Assembly (NCBI GenBank): GCA_007130265.1
Contig: SLST01000499.1
Coordinates: forward strand, 1 to 7,460
Origin: Spirochaetales bacterium
Lineage (GTDB): Bacteria; Spirochaetota; Spirochaetia; DSM-27196; SLST01
Reading direction: 5' to 3'
DNA length: 7,460 bases
The notes under the pieces are model-generated. The model saw only the letters and a program-made list of their open reading frames with translations. It was not told the origin of the DNA and did not search any database. A program made the translations under genes and the position numbers. Below, one piece after another: positions 6,215 through 7,460 of the stretch. The stretch's first letter is position 1. The number at the start of each line of letters is the position of its first letter.

Positions 6215-6838
6215 CTAGAGTATCGACGCCTCGTGGAGGGCGAGCCAGACCTTTTCGGCGATCGCCGCTTGCGGCGTGGTGCCGTCGAGGATCTCGACAT
6301 GGATCCGGGCCTCGTCCCGGAGCAGTTCGAGATACCGGGTGCGAACCTGTTCCTGAAACGCGATCTTCTCGTATATCTCGCGACTCGGTCTGCCGGAGAT
6401 GCGCTGGTCGCCGACCGACGCCGGGAGATCGATGAAGAACACGATGTCCGGATCGACGAACCGCCGATTGAGATCTGCGACGAGGAGCGGATCGTTCTCC
6501 ACCGACTGGTAGGCGAGAGAACTGTGTTTGTAGCGATCGCAGACGACGAGCTCGCCGGCTTCGAGGCGCTCGATGACGCCTCCTGCTCCGAGCAGATGAT
6601 CGGACCGGTCGGCGGCGAACAGGTAGGCAACCGTCTCCGGGGCCGCCGCGAGCCGGCCTGAGAGTATGTCGCGCAGGACCCGCCCGATCGGCCCCCCGGT
6701 CGGCTCGCTCGTCGTCCAGAACGCCCGGCCGGCGTTTCTCAAGCGCTGCGAGAGCATGCGACACTGTGTGGTGGTTCCCGACCCGTCGATGCCCTCGAAC
6801 ACGACGAATCGTCCTTCCCGCCCGCGCTTCAGACTCAT
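6215..6838 (-). CDS. tmk: Thymidylate kinase with a variant P-loop
   Basis: A 207-residue dTMP kinase that makes dTDP from dTMP and ATP for DNA synthesis, in the cytoplasm. Visible elements: P-loop FEGIDGSGTTTQ (14-25), EPTGGPIG (45-52), LFAADRSDHL (73-82), the DRY motif in VVCDRYKHSSLAYQ (98-111), IDLP (137-139 region), and a LID-like stretch QRISGRPSREIYE (145-157) with Arg146, Arg150 and Arg153. The usual P-loop lysine (GxGK[ST]) is Thr22, codon ACC at 6775-6773. Every other core motif is intact, which argues for a functional variant class rather than decay; the Arg-rich LID may compensate. I chose the ATG at 6838 because MSLKRGREGRFVVFEG has family length before the P-loop and AAGG lies 6 nt upstream. 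An in-frame ATG at 6874 would sit on the promoter. First gene of a two-gene unit with the exported protein. Confidence 0.93.
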   Translation of the reverse strand: MSLKRGREGRFVVFEGIDGSGTTTQCRMLSQRLRNAGRAFWTTSEPTGGPIGRVLRDILSGRLAAAPETVAYLFAADRSDHLLGAGGVIERLEAGELVVCDRYKHSSLAYQSVENDPLLVADLNRRFVDPDIVFFIDLPASVGDQRISGRPSREIYEKIAFQEQVRTRYLELLRDEARIHVEILDGTTPQAAIAEKVWLALHEASIL

Positions 6839-6850
6839 CTCCTGCCTTTT

Positions 6851-6880
6851 TTCGCAAGGTCCGCTGTGGTACACTATATG
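6851..6880 (+). promoter_or_regulatory. Candidate promoter of the TamB-like gene
   Basis: TTCGCA (6851-6856) and TATATG (6875-6880) are 18 bp apart and each matches 4 of 6 consensus bases. An alternative -10, TACACT (6870-6875), is preceded by TGG as an extended -10, the same TGG-TAC arrangement seen before yebC, but lacks a good -35 at normal spacing. One of the two probably drives the divergent gene; I cannot tell which. Confidence 0.35.
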
Positions 6881-6899
6881 CAGGAGAGGTGACGATCAA
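6873..6899 (-). promoter_or_regulatory. Candidate promoter of tmk and the exported-protein gene
   Basis: Read on the - strand, TTGATC (6899-6894) is followed after 15 bp by TATAGT (6878-6873, 5 of 6 matches to TATAAT). The -10 is good, but the spacing is short for sigma70. Transcription would start near 6866, giving a leader of about 28 nt before the tmk ATG. It overlaps the candidate promoter for the divergent gene, so the two may compete for polymerase. Confidence 0.42.
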
Positions 6900-6908
6900 G
6901 GTGGTGAT
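6898..6908 (+). promoter_or_regulatory. Near-perfect ribosome binding site that fixes the TTG start
   Basis: AAGGTGGTGAT matches 10 of 11 bases of AAGGAGGTGAT, the complement of the usual 16S rRNA 3' end. The core GGTGG ends 10 nt before the TTG at 6915. It supports TTG 6915 over the in-frame GTG at 6930, which would be 25 nt away. It is much stronger than any ribosome site inside the central operon. Confidence 0.65.
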
Positions 6909-6914
6909 TATCCT

Positions 6915-7460
6915 TTGAACCGACCAATAGTGCGTCTCGCCGTCCAGATCACCGCGGTTGTAGTACTGGTGGCCGCAGCGCTGCTGGTTCTCGGGCCCGT
7001 TCGAGCCGAGTTCGACCGTCGGTTTGAGCACGCGAAGGCAGAGGCGGTGACGCAGCTCGAGCGACTGCTCGGGCGACGTGTGACCTACTCGAGTATCTCT
7101 CCTTCCATCTTGCGCTACTTCAGCGTCCGCGACCTCACCGTGCACGGAGACGACACCGACCCCGCGGATCTCCTGACGGTTCAGCAGCTGCGGATCTACT
7201 ACCGTCCGCTGCGGCTCCTGCAGGGCCGATACGCCGAGGCATTCTCTGAGGTCCGCATCGAGAACACCGTCCTCACCTTCGACACACGCGCCGGCGATCT
7301 GCTGACGAGCATCCTCGCGGATCTCACGGCTGCTCGCGGCGAGGGTGGGACCAATGATCGGCCCAATTCTCGGGCGGCCGGGCTCCTGCCCGACAGCCTG
7401 ACGGTCAGCGGCCGCAATATCCGGCTTTCGCTCGAATCGCACCTCGGACGCCTGGAGGCG
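6915..7460 (+). CDS. TamB/AsmA-like envelope protein, N-terminal part (runs off the window)
   Basis: Only the first 182 codons are present, with no stop before the window end. The protein begins with a signal anchor: MNRPIVR, then a hydrophobic span (about 8-28, AVQITAVVVLVAAALLVL). It continues with a helical stretch (RRFEHAKAEAVTQLERLLG) and RVTYSSISPSILRYFSVRDLTVHG (55-78), QLRIYYRPLRLLQG (91-104), and EVRIENTVLTFD (112-123). This pattern, a membrane anchor, then a helix, then short beta strands of the type 'sisps...l.v.dl.v.g' and 'i..v.l.n..l', is what the N-termini of AsmA/TamB-like proteins look like; those families bridge the periplasm and help move phospholipids or outer-membrane proteins. 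The assignment rests on pattern only. Start TTG 6915 was chosen because of the strong ribosome site and because it precedes a basic n-region. It is transcribed away from tmk. Confidence 0.7.
   Translation, partial: MNRPIVRLAVQITAVVVLVAAALLVLGPVRAEFDRRFEHAKAEAVTQLERLLGRRVTYSSISPSILRYFSVRDLTVHGDDTDPADLLTVQQLRIYYRPLRLLQGRYAEAFSEVRIENTVLTFDTRAGDLLTSILADLTAARGEGGTNDRPNSRAAGLLPDSLTVSGRNIRLSLESHLGRLEA

Noticed and set aside
6213..7442. Upstream extension of the exported-protein frame to 612 codons
   Set aside because: The extension runs through tmk in another frame and antisense to the TamB-like gene. The signal peptide begins exactly at the ATG at 6212, two bases after the tmk stop.

Overview
The window is a gene-dense, GC-rich stretch of bacterial chromosome, estimated by eye at about 60-65% GC. 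It most likely comes from a free-living, high-GC member of the Spirochaetota. The reasons are two adjacent signal peptidase I paralogues with a spirochaete-style insertion, followed by yebC-ruvC-ruvA-ruvB-queA, then tmk paired with an aromatic-rich secreted protein that I associate with spirochaetes. The organism call rests on recalled gene order and family resemblance, not on a search.

Layout: (1) Bases 1-1629 on + hold the 3' part of a canonical signal peptidase I gene and, directly after its stop codon, a second signal peptidase I-like gene whose catalytic serine is alanine. (2) Bases 1630-1704 hold a likely intrinsic terminator that runs straight into a strong promoter (TTGACA, 17 bp, extended TGG-TACCGT). 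This promoter sits so close to yebC that the mRNA should be almost leaderless. (3) Bases 1705-5599 on + are a compact operon, yebC-ruvC-ruvA-ruvB-queA, with overlaps of 4, 8 and 26 nt and one gap of about 15 nt. (4) Bases 5604-6838 on - hold tmk followed 2 nt later by a gene for a predicted exported protein of 202 residues. This pair converges on queA with only 4 nt between the stop codons. (5) Bases 6839-6914 are a divergent promoter region. (6) From 6915 to the window end on + is the 5' part of a TamB/AsmA-like envelope protein gene with a TTG start and a near-perfect Shine-Dalgarno sequence.

Functionally, the central operon joins a translation factor (YebC), the complete RuvABC Holliday-junction branch-migration and resolution machinery, and the tRNA queuosine enzyme QueA. 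The left flank serves protein export, the right flank nucleotide metabolism and envelope assembly. I see no RNA gene, mobile element, CRISPR array or undescribed multi-gene system. The points most worth a second look are the serine-less signal peptidase beside an intact one, the thymidylate kinase whose P-loop lysine is threonine, the near-leaderless yebC promoter, and the aromatic-rich exported protein.
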